Positions 17,889 through 27,000 of a stretch of 64,000 nucleotides of DNA are shown here, one piece after another (position 1 is the first letter of the stretch; each line of letters begins with the position of its first letter). The notes beneath the pieces are model-generated. The model ran no database searches and was not told the origin of the DNA. It saw nothing but the letters and a program-made list of their open reading frames with translations. The stretch is taken from positions 396,497-460,496 of the forward strand of contig NZ_BMJA01000003.1 in assembly GCF_014642835.1 (NCBI RefSeq), read 5' to 3'. Origin of the DNA: Dyella nitratireducens (GTDB lineage Bacteria; Pseudomonadota; Gammaproteobacteria; Xanthomonadales; Rhodanobacteraceae). The translations under genes were made by a program, and so were the position numbers.

Positions 17889-20519
17889 TTAAAGCTTGAA
17901 GTTCACCCCCAGCGAGAACGTGCGACCGTTCTTGTACATGCCGATCGGCGCGTACTTCACGCCGTTGTACCAGTAGTAGGTGGAATCCAGCAGGTTGGTG
18001 GCGCTGGCCGTCACACCCATCCAGTTGTTGACCTGGTAGCCAAGCGTGAAATCAAGTTCCTTGTACGCATCGGCAAATACTTCCGAATCCAGACGACCGA
18101 TCTGGGTGAAGTAGGCCGAGCGGCGGCTGTAGTTGAGGCGCGCCGACCACGGACCATGCTCGTAGTACGGGATGACGTTGATCGTGTCTCGCGACAGATA
18201 CGGCATGTTGTAGCCGTTGGTGGTGTTGGCATGCGCATAGGTAAAGTTGGTCTGCACGCCGAAGCCCAGGCCGAGCTCTTGCTGGTACAGCAGCGAGATG
18301 CCGCGAACATCCGCATTGGCTGCGTTGATCGGCGTGCTCACGCTGTAAGTCGCCGTCTGGCCGGTGGTCACGTCATACAACTGCTGGTCGGCGGTTTTGG
18401 TGATGATGTAGGTGCCGATGTGGCGATAGAAAAACTCGCTCGAGAGCAGGCTGGTCGGCGCGAAATACCATTCAGCGGAGAAATCGAAGTTGGTCGACTG
18501 GTAAGGCCGCAAGTTCGGATTGCCACCGCTTGCCGTGTGCTGGCTGTCGTCGATGCTGTAGGCGCCGGCCAGATCGGAATAACGCGGACGTGCGATGACC
18601 TTGGATGCGGAGAAGCGCAAGATCTTGTCACTATCCAGATCATAGATCAGGTTGAAGCTGGGCAACGGCCGCTTGAACGAGGAAGCGGTGGTGGCAGGCG
18701 AATAAGTGCTGCCGCCATTGATGCTGTTCCAGTAGTACGAGGTATCCCTGGTGTCGATGTAGCGCACGCCGAAGTTGCCGCGCAGTCCGATGTCGCTCTT
18801 GAAGTTGAGCTGCGCATACAGATCCTTGGTCACTTCCTTCACGTTGAACGATGAACCGTAATCGATGTGATACGCGCCTTGCGGCAGTGACTTCAGATAG
18901 CTCTGTACGTCGCCGAGATCGGCGGTATACCAGTTAGTGAGATTGCCGCTGGCGCCAAGACCCTCGAACAGGCCGTTGGGCGTGCCGCCTGGATTGAATT
19001 GGGTCAGCAGAATGTCGCTGGTGGCGTAGATCGAGTTGCCGTAGGCGTTCGTGTTGTTGTCGTGATCAAGATACTTGGCGCCCAGCAGCACCTCGTTGAT
19101 CGGACCCCAATCCAGGTCGCGTGTGGCATCGAACTGCGCATACTTTTCGCGATCGCCCGTTTTCTCGTAGTAAATGCCGCCGGCCTGCTGTCCGGACTTC
19201 AGGCCCCAATTGCTGGCACTCGCATTGTCGTAATTGACGGCCGTGTTCACGCCGTTATAGGCAAAGTCGTAGCCGCCTGATTGCAGCAAATACTTCATCA
19301 GGTACTCGGGATCCTTGCCGCCGCTGGCGCTGGTGTAGCCCAGCTGGCTTTCGAAGGTCCACTTGTCGCCGTAGTAGTCGTGCTTGAGATTTAGGCTCTT
19401 GGTATCGACATGGGTGACGCGATAGTTCGCGTCCAGCTCAGCGTACGGCTGGCCGTTGCCGGTGTTGGGGGAAACGGTTGCCGACGTGATGTAGCCATTG
19501 TTCACGTTGAGCGCCGTGATCTTGTTGAGATCGCCACAGCCGGGGCATACGTATTCCGACTCGCTGTAGTTGTTGTACGTGCCCTTGATGTAAAGGCCGG
19601 TGAGGTTGAATTCGTTCTTGTCGTTCGGCCGCCACTCCAACGCTGTCTGCAGGCCATTGCGCTCGCGCGTCTGCTGGAAGTACGAGCTATTGATGCCCAC
19701 CGGCAACTTGGCCGTCGCCACGTTGCCGCTGCCGGTGACGGCAGCCGTGCTGGGAATACCACTGCCGGTGGTGTAGCCGAAGAACTCGATACCGGCGCGC
19801 GAGAGGTTTTCCTTGTCATGCGTGACCGAGACCAACGCCCCGAAGGTATCGCTGCTGTTTTTCCAGCTATACAGCACCGACCCACGTGGATTGCCCTGCC
19901 CCGAACGGTCGTTGTAGTTGTAGCCCGCCGAGCCGCGTAGCGTGTTGGCCGGCAAGTCCAGCGGCTTGCGGGTCTTGATGATCACCGTGCCGCCAATGCT
20001 GCCTTCGTCGATGCGCGCTTCCGGCGACTTGTACACCTCCATCGTGTCGATGATTTCCGGCGACAGCAGTGTGTAGTTGAAGGTGCGTCCGCTGGTGTCG
20101 GTCGGATTGCCGCCCCAGTCGCCGGAAGCGATGGTCTGCCCGTTGAGCAGTACGCGGTTCAGCGCCGGATCGGTGCCGTTGATGCTTACTTTTTCGCCTT
20201 CGCCGAACTGGCGGTCCACCGTGATGCCCGGCAAGTGCGCCAGCGATTCGGCGGCATTGGTATCGGGAAACTTGCCGATATCCACCGCACTGATGGCGTC
20301 CACGATGGCGCCCGCTTCACGCTTGATGTTCAGCGCCTTGTCCAGGCTCCCGCGATAACTGGTGACGGTTACCGTCTGCAGCGTCTTGGTGTCTCTTTTC
20401 TGGCCCTGCTGCTGCGACGACGTATTGTCATGGGTGTTCTGGGCCGCATCCTGCGCATGAAGTCCAACACTCAACCCACAAAGAATGCTTAAGGTCAAAA
20501 CCGACCTGCGAAATGCCAT
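17889..20519 (-). CDS. TonB-dependent receptor, Xanthomonas/Caulobacter type
   Basis: Outer-membrane TonB-dependent receptor of 876 residues, of the TonB-Xanth-Caul class associated with plant carbohydrate uptake. ATG at 20519 is chosen because a signal peptide (about 1-23, ending LHAQ) and GGGGAGAGTAAAGG precede the mature part; the frame stays open upstream without support. The plug carries VTVTSYRGSLDKALNIKR, a class signature, then VDIGKFPDTNAAESLAHLPGI, LLNGQTIASGDW and PEARIDEGSIGGTVIIKTR. The barrel ends FSLGVNFKL. It follows the second glucokinase by 70 bp in the same orientation and ends in a strong terminator, so the two probably form one transcription unit reading from the candidate operator at 21931. 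Confidence 0.93.
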   Translation of the reverse strand: MAFRRSVLTLSILCGLSVGLHAQDAAQNTHDNTSSQQQGQKRDTKTLQTVTVTSYRGSLDKALNIKREAGAIVDAISAVDIGKFPDTNAAESLAHLPGITVDRQFGEGEKVSINGTDPALNRVLLNGQTIASGDWGGNPTDTSGRTFNYTLLSPEIIDTMEVYKSPEARIDEGSIGGTVIIKTRKPLDLPANTLRGSAGYNYNDRSGQGNPRGSVLYSWKNSSDTFGALVSVTHDKENLSRAGIEFFGYTTGSGIPSTAAVTGSGNVATAKLPVGINSSYFQQTRERNGLQTALEWRPNDKNEFNLTGLYIKGTYNNYSESEYVCPGCGDLNKITALNVNNGYITSATVSPNTGNGQPYAELDANYRVTHVDTKSLNLKHDYYGDKWTFESQLGYTSASGGKDPEYLMKYLLQSGGYDFAYNGVNTAVNYDNASASNWGLKSGQQAGGIYYEKTGDREKYAQFDATRDLDWGPINEVLLGAKYLDHDNNTNAYGNSIYATSDILLTQFNPGGTPNGLFEGLGASGNLTNWYTADLGDVQSYLKSLPQGAYHIDYGSSFNVKEVTKDLYAQLNFKSDIGLRGNFGVRYIDTRDTSYYWNSINGGSTYSPATTASSFKRPLPSFNLIYDLDSDKILRFSASKVIARPRYSDLAGAYSIDDSQHTASGGNPNLRPYQSTNFDFSAEWYFAPTSLLSSEFFYRHIGTYIITKTADQQLYDVTTGQTATYSVSTPINAANADVRGISLLYQQELGLGFGVQTNFTYAHANTTNGYNMPYLSRDTINVIPYYEHGPWSARLNYSRRSAYFTQIGRLDSEVFADAYKELDFTLGYQVNNWMGVTASATNLLDSTYYWYNGVKYAPIGMYKNGRTFSLGVNFKL

Positions 20520-20589
20520 ACCTTTACTCTCCCCGAGCTTAAGTACTTCTGCTTGTTGATCCAGGCGTTCGAGTGCCCCCGAAATGCTC

Positions 20590-21705
20590 TCAGCGGCCTG
20601 GTGTGAAAACTGCACCGTTACGATCGATGCAGGCTGCGCGCTCGTCTCCCGTACGAGCATCGCTATGCGTGTCGACGTGCCAACCGGCTGCGCCCATCAC
20701 GCCGTGATGACTGTGGTGCATCACGCGAATCGGAATGTTTTGCAAAAACGGACGCATCACGCCCTTGTCGAGAAAGCGCTCGAGCAAGGGGCTGCTGCGC
20801 AGAAATTCGGTCATCTGAAAAAGAAAACCACCGGCGAGATAAATACCGCCGGTGGCGCCGTAGAGCATGGCAAGGTCCGCCGCGAACGAACCAAGCCAGC
20901 CACAGAACAAAGTGAGCGCTTCGTGCGCCATCTCGTCGCCACCGGCGATGGCGGCGGCGGTTACCGCAGATGGCTGATGCAACGAGGGATAGCGATCATG
21001 GATGGCGCACAGGGCGGTGTAGATGCGATGCAGGCCTGGGCCTGACAGCACCATCTCGTACGAGACATGCGCATCCGGCTGTGCAAGATGCGCCAATACG
21101 CGTTGCTCCCAGCCGATGCGCACAGCCAGTTGCGTATGGCCTGCTTCGGTGGCGATGACACGCGAAGGCTTTCCCGGCAGCCATACGGCTGCACCCAGGC
21201 CAGTACCTGGCCCCACAACGACCACCGGACCGGCATGAGCGTTGTGCGCCGTCGGCGCTTTCAGCACGGCGGCATCATTCGCAGCGCCATGGCCGACGGC
21301 ATAAGCAAGCGCCTGCAGATCGTTGAGAAACCAGACGTGATCGAAGCGCAGTTGCTCCTTCATCCGCTGCAACAGCACCGGCCAGGCGAGGTTCTTGTTG
21401 ATCACCGAACCGGCATGCACGTAGCCGGCGCAAGCGAGCACCAGCTCGCGCGGTTGCACGTCGAGCTCGAAACAGAAGCAACGGATGATGTCTTCCAGAT
21501 GCGGGTGATCCGCACAGGAATAGCTGCGGTATGCGGCCATGTGCGGCAATTGGCCGGGGGCTCGCGTCATCAAGGCGAGCCGGGCGTGAGTACCGCCGAT
21601 ATCGGCGGCTAGAAAACTGCCATCGCAGTTATTTGCGGATGCCGCACGGCGCAAAACCACCTGCTCGTTGGTCGGTGAAGCCGGCAATAGCGCGGTCGCG
21701 GCCAT
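20590..21705 (-). CDS. Glucokinase-family (Glk) sugar kinase, paralogue 2
   Basis: Glk-type cytoplasmic sugar kinase of 371 residues, a clear paralogue of the protein at 8030-9148: both share LFCGWLGSFA, DLAMLYGATGGIY, RFLDKGVMRPF and VVVVGPGTGLG. Motifs are AADIGGTHARLAL, FLNDLQALAYA and TEAGHTQLAVR. ATG at 21705 with GAGGG upstream is preferred over an in-frame TTG at 21714. Both paralogues carry 35-45 residues before the phosphate loop, longer than E. coli Glk. It is divergent from the fucose operon and upstream of a TonB-dependent receptor, sharing a 348-bp regulatory gap with a dyad operator candidate. Because L-fucose here is degraded without phosphorylation, this kinase presumably serves another released sugar. 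Confidence 0.86.
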   Translation of the reverse strand: MAATALLPASPTNEQVVLRRAASANNCDGSFLAADIGGTHARLALMTRAPGQLPHMAAYRSYSCADHPHLEDIIRCFCFELDVQPRELVLACAGYVHAGSVINKNLAWPVLLQRMKEQLRFDHVWFLNDLQALAYAVGHGAANDAAVLKAPTAHNAHAGPVVVVGPGTGLGAAVWLPGKPSRVIATEAGHTQLAVRIGWEQRVLAHLAQPDAHVSYEMVLSGPGLHRIYTALCAIHDRYPSLHQPSAVTAAAIAGGDEMAHEALTLFCGWLGSFAADLAMLYGATGGIYLAGGFLFQMTEFLRSSPLLERFLDKGVMRPFLQNIPIRVMHHSHHGVMGAAGWHVDTHSDARTGDERAACIDRNGAVFTPGR

Positions 21706-21930
21706 CTTGATCAACCCTCGCAGCCACGTGCCAGGACGGCGCTTTTACCCCGCCTTTCTCTCGGAAATCGCATAGGACGGCCCTTCTCCCGCTTCCCGCT
21801 TGAACACGCCTGGCGACCCCTCACCCGTTGCATGTTCATTAGCAAAATGGAATTTCATATATGTTTTAGATCGAGCGAAATCCAATTGCAACAACTTTTT
21901 TCGATTGGCTCACCAGGACAAGTTCGGCAC

Positions 21931-21951
21931 ATATGAATCCATTGTTTATAT
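21931..21951. promoter_or_regulatory. Candidate operator (ATATGAA-N7-TTTATAT) between glk2 and the fucose operon
   Basis: Dyad ATATGAA (21931-21937), 7-nt spacer, TTTATAT (21945-21951), one mismatch from perfect symmetry. It lies in the 348-bp divergent gap 21706-22053, an AT-rich stretch inside GC-rich sequence, and could act on both directions. A related TTCATATATG occurs at 21854. The rest of the gap shows no gene. Confidence 0.5.
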
Positions 21952-22053
21952 ATACACAGCAAAAGAGATGCGCGATGATGGGCGGATAAGGGCACGGCCA
22001 GGCAGGAAAATCGCCTCGCCGTGGGGTGGTCCAGCAAGTCATCGTGAGGACGA

Positions 22054-23082
22054 ATGGCGGCATCAACGACCAAGCCGGATCTGGATCAAGCCAGCACTCG
22101 GAAACCTGCATGGCTGGCTTCACAGCTGTCGTTTGGCGGCGCACCGGTCGGCAATCTGTACGCATCGGTGGACGATGCTTCTGCCGCCGCCACCATCACG
22201 CATGCCTGGCAACGCGGTATCCGGCACTTCGATACCGCGCCCTACTACGGCTACGGCCTGAGCGAAAGCAGGCTAGGCGCGGCATTGCGCGGCGTGCCAC
22301 GCGAAAGCTTCACCTTGTCGACCAAGGTGGGACGCCTGATCGAAGACGATGCACAACAGACCAGCCATACCGATGGTTTTATCGTCGATGGCCACCGCGC
22401 ACGCTTCGATTACAGCCGCGACGGCGTGCTGCGTTCTTTCGAAGCAAGCCTGCAACGTCTGGGCACGGATCACATCGACGTGCTGCTGCTGCATGACGTC
22501 GGTGCACTCACGCATGGCGAACACCACGCTGCCATCCTGCGCCAGGCGCTGGAAGAAGCATTGCCGGCGATGGCGGAATTGCGCACGCAAGGCGCATGCA
22601 GTGCGATCGGCATCGGCGTGAACGAAGAAGCGGTGTGCCTGGAGGTGATGCCGCGCTTTCCGCTCGACGTGATCATGCTGGCCGGGCGCTACACCTTGTT
22701 CGAGCAGCAAGACAGCCAGAACGTGATGGCGCAAGCGCAAGCACGCGGCGTGGCGGTACTGGCAGCAGGGCCCTACAACTCCGGCCTGCTTGGCGGCGCG
22801 CAAGGCCCGGGCAAGTTCTACAACTATGCGCTTGCCGATGATGTGGTCGTGGCGCGCGCGCAACGTTTCTACGATGTGCTCGCGCGCACGCATACCGACG
22901 TGGGCGCCGCGGCCTTGCAGTTTCCGCTGGCACATCCAGCCGTAGCGAGCGTGGTATGCGGATTGCGCTCGATCGAAGAAGTCGACCAGGCTGCTGCACG
23001 CATGCAAGCTTCCATTCCAGCCGAGGCATGGCGCACGTTGCGCGACGCCGGCCTGTTGCAGGAGAGCGTGCCGACGCCATGA
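22054..23082 (+). CDS. Aldo/keto reductase, probable L-fucose 1-dehydrogenase
   Basis: NAD(P)-dependent aldo/keto reductase of 342 residues, first gene of the fucose operon. Expected reaction: L-fucose to L-fucono-lactone. The AKR tetrad is visible: Asp in HFDTAPYYG, Tyr in the same segment (YYGYG), Lys in STKVGR and His in LLLHDVG; the family begins SQLSFGGAPVGNLY. ATG is preceded by GAGGA. The stop overlaps the next start (ATGA). The assignment rests on gene order, which reproduces the L-fucose pathway described in Xanthomonas campestris; by sequence alone it could also be a D-threo-aldose or galactose dehydrogenase. Upstream lies the shared operator region with glk2. Confidence 0.87.
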   Translation: MAASTTKPDLDQASTRKPAWLASQLSFGGAPVGNLYASVDDASAAATITHAWQRGIRHFDTAPYYGYGLSESRLGAALRGVPRESFTLSTKVGRLIEDDAQQTSHTDGFIVDGHRARFDYSRDGVLRSFEASLQRLGTDHIDVLLLHDVGALTHGEHHAAILRQALEEALPAMAELRTQGACSAIGIGVNEEAVCLEVMPRFPLDVIMLAGRYTLFEQQDSQNVMAQAQARGVAVLAAGPYNSGLLGGAQGPGKFYNYALADDVVVARAQRFYDVLARTHTDVGAAALQFPLAHPAVASVVCGLRSIEEVDQAAARMQASIPAEAWRTLRDAGLLQESVPTP

Positions 23083-24014
23083 TCATCGTCGACGCCCATC
23101 AGCATTACTGGCAGCCTGCCCGCGGCGATTACGGCTGGCTCGGGCAGGCACCGGCGATGCTGCAACGGGCATTTCTGCCGCGCGATCTTTGTGCACAGCG
23201 TGCCGCGGCGGGCGTGCAATTCAGCGTATTGATCCAGGCGGCGCCTACCGAAGAAGAAACGCGCTATCTGTTCGATCTCGCGCACCAAGATCCTGGCATC
23301 GTGGGCGTGGTCGGCTGGGTCGATATGGAAGCGAACGACGTGGGCGCGCATATCGATGCGCTGATTCACGACGGCAAAGGTCTCTTGCGCGGATTGCGCC
23401 CGATGGCGCAGGACCTCGCCGATCCGGACTGGCTGGCCAGACCCTCGCTCGATCGCGCCTTCGACTGCATCCAGGATGCGGGCCTCAGCTTCGATGCACT
23501 GGTCGACATGCGCCACCTCCCTGCCCTGTTGCGCAGGCTGCAACGACACCCGCAGTTGAACGTCGTGCTCGATCATGCCGGCAAGCCGGCGATCGGTGAT
23601 GGGCGCTTCGATCAATGGACGTGCTGGATCGATGAGTTGTCCCAGCATCCGCAGTTGCATTGCAAGCTTTCCGGCCTGCTTACGCTGCTTGGCGAGCCGG
23701 TGCATGAAGATGCCATCGAGCCCTATGTTGCCGACCTGTTCTCGCACTTCGGTCGCGAACGCCTGATGTGGGGCAGCGACTGGCCGGTGTTGACCACGCG
23801 CGCCGATTACGCGCATTGGTTGCACGTCGCCATGATCTTGGCCGAGCGCTACGCCAGCGGATCGCAGGCGGAGGTCTTCGCCGCGAATGCCGTGCGTTTT
23901 TATGCGCTGGATATCGATCTTACATCTCACGAAAAAACCTTGAATCGTCGTCCCGGCGAAAGCCGGGACCCAGCGACTTTGCTCGCGAATCAAAACAAGG
24001 AGAAAAACTCATGA
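23079..24014 (+). CDS. Amidohydrolase family 2, probable L-fuconolactonase
   Basis: Cytoplasmic amidohydrolase-2 enzyme of 311 residues expected to hydrolyse L-fuconolactone to L-fuconate. It starts at the ATG overlapping the previous stop; the metal-site HxH motif is at the very N-terminus (DAHQHYW), with VLDHAGKP and LMWGSDWPV as later family landmarks, and FAANAVRFYAL is the normal family C-terminus. After that, the last 25 or so residues (RRPGESRDP... to NKEKNS) are encoded by a family-2 palindromic repeat fused into the reading frame and by the ribosome binding site of the next gene. The stop overlaps the next start (ATGA). The tail is probably neutral. Confidence 0.88.
   Translation: MIIVDAHQHYWQPARGDYGWLGQAPAMLQRAFLPRDLCAQRAAAGVQFSVLIQAAPTEEETRYLFDLAHQDPGIVGVVGWVDMEANDVGAHIDALIHDGKGLLRGLRPMAQDLADPDWLARPSLDRAFDCIQDAGLSFDALVDMRHLPALLRRLQRHPQLNVVLDHAGKPAIGDGRFDQWTCWIDELSQHPQLHCKLSGLLTLLGEPVHEDAIEPYVADLFSHFGRERLMWGSDWPVLTTRADYAHWLHVAMILAERYASGSQAEVFAANAVRFYALDIDLTSHEKTLNRRPGESRDPATLLANQNKEKNS
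23946..23975. repeat. Family-2 palindromic half-element inside a coding sequence
   Basis: Hairpin GTCCCGGC-gaaa-GCCGGGAC (23950-23969) within CGTCGTCCCGG...ACCCAG, continuing as CAGCGACTTTGCTCGCGAA. The same sequence type starts the paired element at 58088. Only one arm is present here, and it is translated as the C-terminus of the lactonase. Confidence 0.8.
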
Positions 24015-24757
24015 GCGGCCGCCTCTCAGGCAAATACGCATTGATCACCGCCGCAGGCGCCGGCATCGGCCACGCCACCGCCCTCGCCTTCGCCAAGGAA
24101 GGTGCAAAGGTGCTGGCGACCGACATCAACGCCGATGCACTGGCCAGCCTTGCCGCCGAGCATTCGTCGATCACCACCCGCACACTCGACGTGACGCAAC
24201 CGGAACAAATCCAGAAGCTGGTCGGCGACAGCGCACCCTTCGACGTACTGTTCAATTGCGCCGGCTACGTGCACGCGGGCACCATCCTGGACACCGACGA
24301 TGCGAGCTGGCGCCGCTCGTTTGCGATCAACGTCGACAGCATGTTCCACCTGTGCAAAGCCGTGCTGCCCAGCATGCTTGAGCGCAGCAAGGGCAGCATC
24401 ATCAACATGTCTTCGGTGGCTTCCAGCATCAAGGGCGTGCCGAATCGCTTCGCGTACACCGCCACGAAAGCAGCCGTGATCGGCCTTACCCGCTCGATTG
24501 CCGCGGATTACGTCACGCGCGGGGTGCGCTGCAATGCGATCTGCCCCGGCACGGTGAAAACGCCATCGCTGGGCGATCGCGTACGCGCACTGGCTGGCGA
24601 TGAAGATACCAACTGGCGCAGCTTCGTTCAGCGCCAGCCGATGGGCCGCCTCGGCGAACCCGAAGAAATCGCCGCGTTGGCGTTGTATCTCGCCTCCGAC
24701 GAATCGTCTTTCACTACCGGCACCGTGCACATCGTGGACGGCGGCTGGTCCAACTGA
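24011..24757 (+). CDS. SDR-family 2-keto-3-deoxy-L-fuconate dehydrogenase
   Basis: Short-chain dehydrogenase of 248 residues, expected to oxidise 2-keto-3-deoxy-L-fuconate to 2,4-diketo-3-deoxy-L-fuconate with NAD+. Rossmann motif [12 protein letters not shown] near residue 13, Asp of DINADAL for NAD preference, NCAGY, and the catalytic Ser/Tyr/Lys in MSSVASS...FAYTATKAA; the end ([15 protein letters not shown]) is typical of SDRs. The ATG at 24011 overlaps the lactonase stop, and AAGGAG lies 10 bp upstream, inside the lactonase tail. The next gene starts 15 bp downstream. Specificity is assigned from pathway context and similarity to the Xanthomonas fucose operon enzyme. Confidence 0.9.
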   Translation: MSGRLSGKYALITAAGAGIGHATALAFAKEGAKVLATDINADALASLAAEHSSITTRTLDVTQPEQIQKLVGDSAPFDVLFNCAGYVHAGTILDTDDASWRRSFAINVDSMFHLCKAVLPSMLERSKGSIINMSSVASSIKGVPNRFAYTATKAAVIGLTRSIAADYVTRGVRCNAICPGTVKTPSLGDRVRALAGDEDTNWRSFVQRQPMGRLGEPEEIAALALYLASDESSFTTGTVHIVDGGWSN

Positions 24758-24772
24758 TTCAAGAGAAACGCC

Positions 24773-25627
24773 ATGAAACTCGTACGCTATGGCACGGCCG
24801 GTAAGGAAAAGCCCGGCCTTATCGACAAAGACGGCGCGCTGCGCGATCTGTCTGCCGTTGTCACTGACATCGATGCGCAAGTGCTCGGCCGCGAAGGCCG
24901 CGCACGCCTTGCCGCGATCGATCCGCAAAGCTTGCCGCTGGTCGCCGGTGAACAGCGCTACGGCGCGCCGGTGTCGCATGTGAGCAAGTTCATCTGCGTG
25001 GGTTTGAATTACAGCGAGCACGCGGCGGAAACCGGCGCGCCGATTCCGGAACAGCCGATTCTCTTCATGAAGGCCACCAGCGCCCTCAACGGTCCCAACG
25101 ACGACGTGATCATTCCGCACCGCTCGGTGAAAACCGACTGGGAGGTTGAACTGGGCGTGGTGATCGGCGAGACCGCACGCAGCGTCAGCGTGGAGAACGC
25201 ATTGGCGCACGTGGCCGGCTACGTGGTGGTGAACGATCTTTCCGAGCGCGAGTTCCAGCTCGAACACGGTGGCCAGTGGGTGAAAGGCAAAAGCTGCGAC
25301 ACCTTCGGCCCGATCGGCCCGTGGCTGGTCACCACCGACGACGTGCCCGATCCACAAAACCTCGACCTTTGGCTGGAGGTGAACGGGCATCGCTACCAGA
25401 ACGGCAACACGCGCACGATGATTTTCGGCGTGGCGCAATTGGTGAGCTACATCAGCCGTTACATGACGCTGCTGCCCGGTGACGTGATCAGCACAGGTAC
25501 CCCTTCGGGTGTTGGCCTGGGCCTGAAGCCGCCGGTATACCTGCGCCCCGGCGACGTGATCGAACTGGGCATCGACGGACTCGGCACGCAACGCCAGCGC
25601 GTCCACGCGCATCCGAATGACCGATGA
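24773..25627 (+). CDS. FAH-family 2,4-diketo-3-deoxy-L-fuconate hydrolase
   Basis: Fumarylacetoacetate-hydrolase-fold enzyme of 284 residues that should cleave 2,4-diketo-3-deoxy-L-fuconate to pyruvate and L-lactate. Family landmarks: [29 protein letters not shown], the metal-binding acidic cluster in [35 protein letters not shown] and [14 protein letters not shown]. It lies 15 bp after the SDR and its stop overlaps an ATG at 25624 in the frame of the next gene (ATGA). FAH enzymes of L-rhamnose and L-fucose routes look alike; the dehydratase next door fixes the pathway as fucose. Confidence 0.9.
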   Translation: MKLVRYGTAGKEKPGLIDKDGALRDLSAVVTDIDAQVLGREGRARLAAIDPQSLPLVAGEQRYGAPVSHVSKFICVGLNYSEHAAETGAPIPEQPILFMKATSALNGPNDDVIIPHRSVKTDWEVELGVVIGETARSVSVENALAHVAGYVVVNDLSEREFQLEHGGQWVKGKSCDTFGPIGPWLVTTDDVPDPQNLDLWLEVNGHRYQNGNTRTMIFGVAQLVSYISRYMTLLPGDVISTGTPSGVGLGLKPPVYLRPGDVIELGIDGLGTQRQRVHAHPNDR

Positions 25628-25680
25628 CATTGCGTGACCGCACCCAACCCACACTTACTGGATGCAAGGACAGCCACTCG

Positions 25681-27000
25681 ATGACCAAGATCACGGCGCT
25701 GGATACTTACGACGTTCGCTTTCCTACTTCGCGCGAACTGGACGGCTCGGATGCCATGAACCCCGATCCGGACTATTCCGCGGCGTACGTCGTCATGCGC
25801 ACGGATCAGCCCGGCCTGGCTGGCTATGGCCTGGCTTTCACCATCGGCCGCGGCAACGACGTGCAGAAGGCGGCGATCGATGCGCTGGCTGATCATGTCG
25901 TCGGTCTTGACCTGCACGACGTTATCAACGACCTCGGCGGCTTTTCGATGCGCATGGTTGGCGACTCGCAACTACGCTGGCTAGGCCCTGAAAAAGGCGT
26001 GATGCACATGGCGATCGGTGCCGTGGTCAATGCGGCGTGGGATCTTGCCGCGCGCGTGGCAGGCAAGCCGCTGTGGCGCTTCATCGCCGACATGACGCCG
26101 GAGCAACTCGTCGCGACCATCGATTTTCGCTATCTCACCGACGCACTGACGCCGGAAGAAGCACTCACCATGCTGTACGCCGCCGCGCCCGGCAAAACCA
26201 AACGCATCGAGCAATTGCTGGCGGAAGGCTACCCCGCCTACACCACCTCGCCCGGATGGCTCGGCTATTCCGACGAAAAAATGCAGCGCCTGGCGCGCGA
26301 AGCTGTTGCCGCGGGCTTTCGCACCATCAAGCTCAAGGTGGGCATGAACGTGGAAGACGACGTGCGCCGCTGCCATCTCGCGCGCGCTACGGTGGGGCCG
26401 GATATCGCTATTGCCGTCGACGCGAACCAGCGTTGGAACGTGCCCGATGCCATCGCCTGGCTGCGCCGGCTGTCGGATGTGGGCCTGGAGTGGGTGGAAG
26501 AACCCACCAGTCCGGACGACGTGCTCGGTCACGCCACCATCCGCCGCGCCGTGGCGCCCGTGCCGATTTCGACCGGCGAGCACACGCAGAATCGTGTGAT
26601 CTTCAAGCAGTTGTTCCAGGCTGGTGCGGTGGATCTGGTGCAGATCGATGCGGCGCGCGTGGGCGGCGTGAACGAAAACCTGGCGATTCTGCTGCTGGCG
26701 GCCAAGTTCGGCGTACGCGTGTATCCGCATGCCGGCGGTGTCGGCCTGTGCGAGCTGGTGCAGCACCTGGCGATGGCCGATTTCGTGGCGATCACCGGCA
26801 AGAAGGAGGATCGCGCCATCGAATTCGTCGATCATCTGCACCAGCATTTCGTTGACCCGGTCATGATCCGCAACGGGTGTTATATAGCGCCTTCCGCACC
26901 GGGCTTTTCCGCGCAGATGCATACCGAGACACTGGCGCAGTATCGTTTTCCGGATGGCCCTGTCTGGTGTGAATCGCTGGACGCTGCGACTGCCCCATGA
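25681..27000 (+). CDS. L-fuconate dehydratase (enolase superfamily)
   Basis: Enolase-superfamily acid-sugar dehydratase of 439 residues converting L-fuconate to 2-keto-3-deoxy-L-fuconate. It shows the opening [36 protein letters not shown], the catalytic KxK in RTIKLKVG, metal ligands in [17 protein letters not shown] and STGEHTQNR, and the His of [11 protein letters not shown]. From memory it is very close to the characterised Xanthomonas campestris enzyme. ATG at 25681 gives the usual length; the ATG at 25624, overlapping the previous stop, would add 19 residues not expected in the family but could keep translational coupling. The stop overlaps the next start (ATGA). Confidence 0.95.
   Translation: MTKITALDTYDVRFPTSRELDGSDAMNPDPDYSAAYVVMRTDQPGLAGYGLAFTIGRGNDVQKAAIDALADHVVGLDLHDVINDLGGFSMRMVGDSQLRWLGPEKGVMHMAIGAVVNAAWDLAARVAGKPLWRFIADMTPEQLVATIDFRYLTDALTPEEALTMLYAAAPGKTKRIEQLLAEGYPAYTTSPGWLGYSDEKMQRLAREAVAAGFRTIKLKVGMNVEDDVRRCHLARATVGPDIAIAVDANQRWNVPDAIAWLRRLSDVGLEWVEEPTSPDDVLGHATIRRAVAPVPISTGEHTQNRVIFKQLFQAGAVDLVQIDAARVGGVNENLAILLLAAKFGVRVYPHAGGVGLCELVQHLAMADFVAITGKKEDRAIEFVDHLHQHFVDPVMIRNGCYIAPSAPGFSAQMHTETLAQYRFPDGPVWCESLDAATAP

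Noticed and set aside
20520-20660. Upstream start for the second intact TonB-dependent receptor, overlapping glucokinase 2
   Set aside because: The added residues would bury the signal peptide and overlap the kinase gene; ATG at 20519 has a good ribosome binding site.
21854-21863. TTCATATATG near glucokinase 2 as a second operator site
   Set aside because: The left half-site at the required 7-bp spacing is absent (TAGCAAA).
24026-25654. Long open frame on the minus strand opposite the fucose dehydrogenase and hydrolase genes
   Set aside because: The plus strand encodes two well-recognised enzymes here with ribosome binding sites and overlapping junctions; the antisense product is His/Arg/Val-rich with no domain, an effect of GC-rich third positions.
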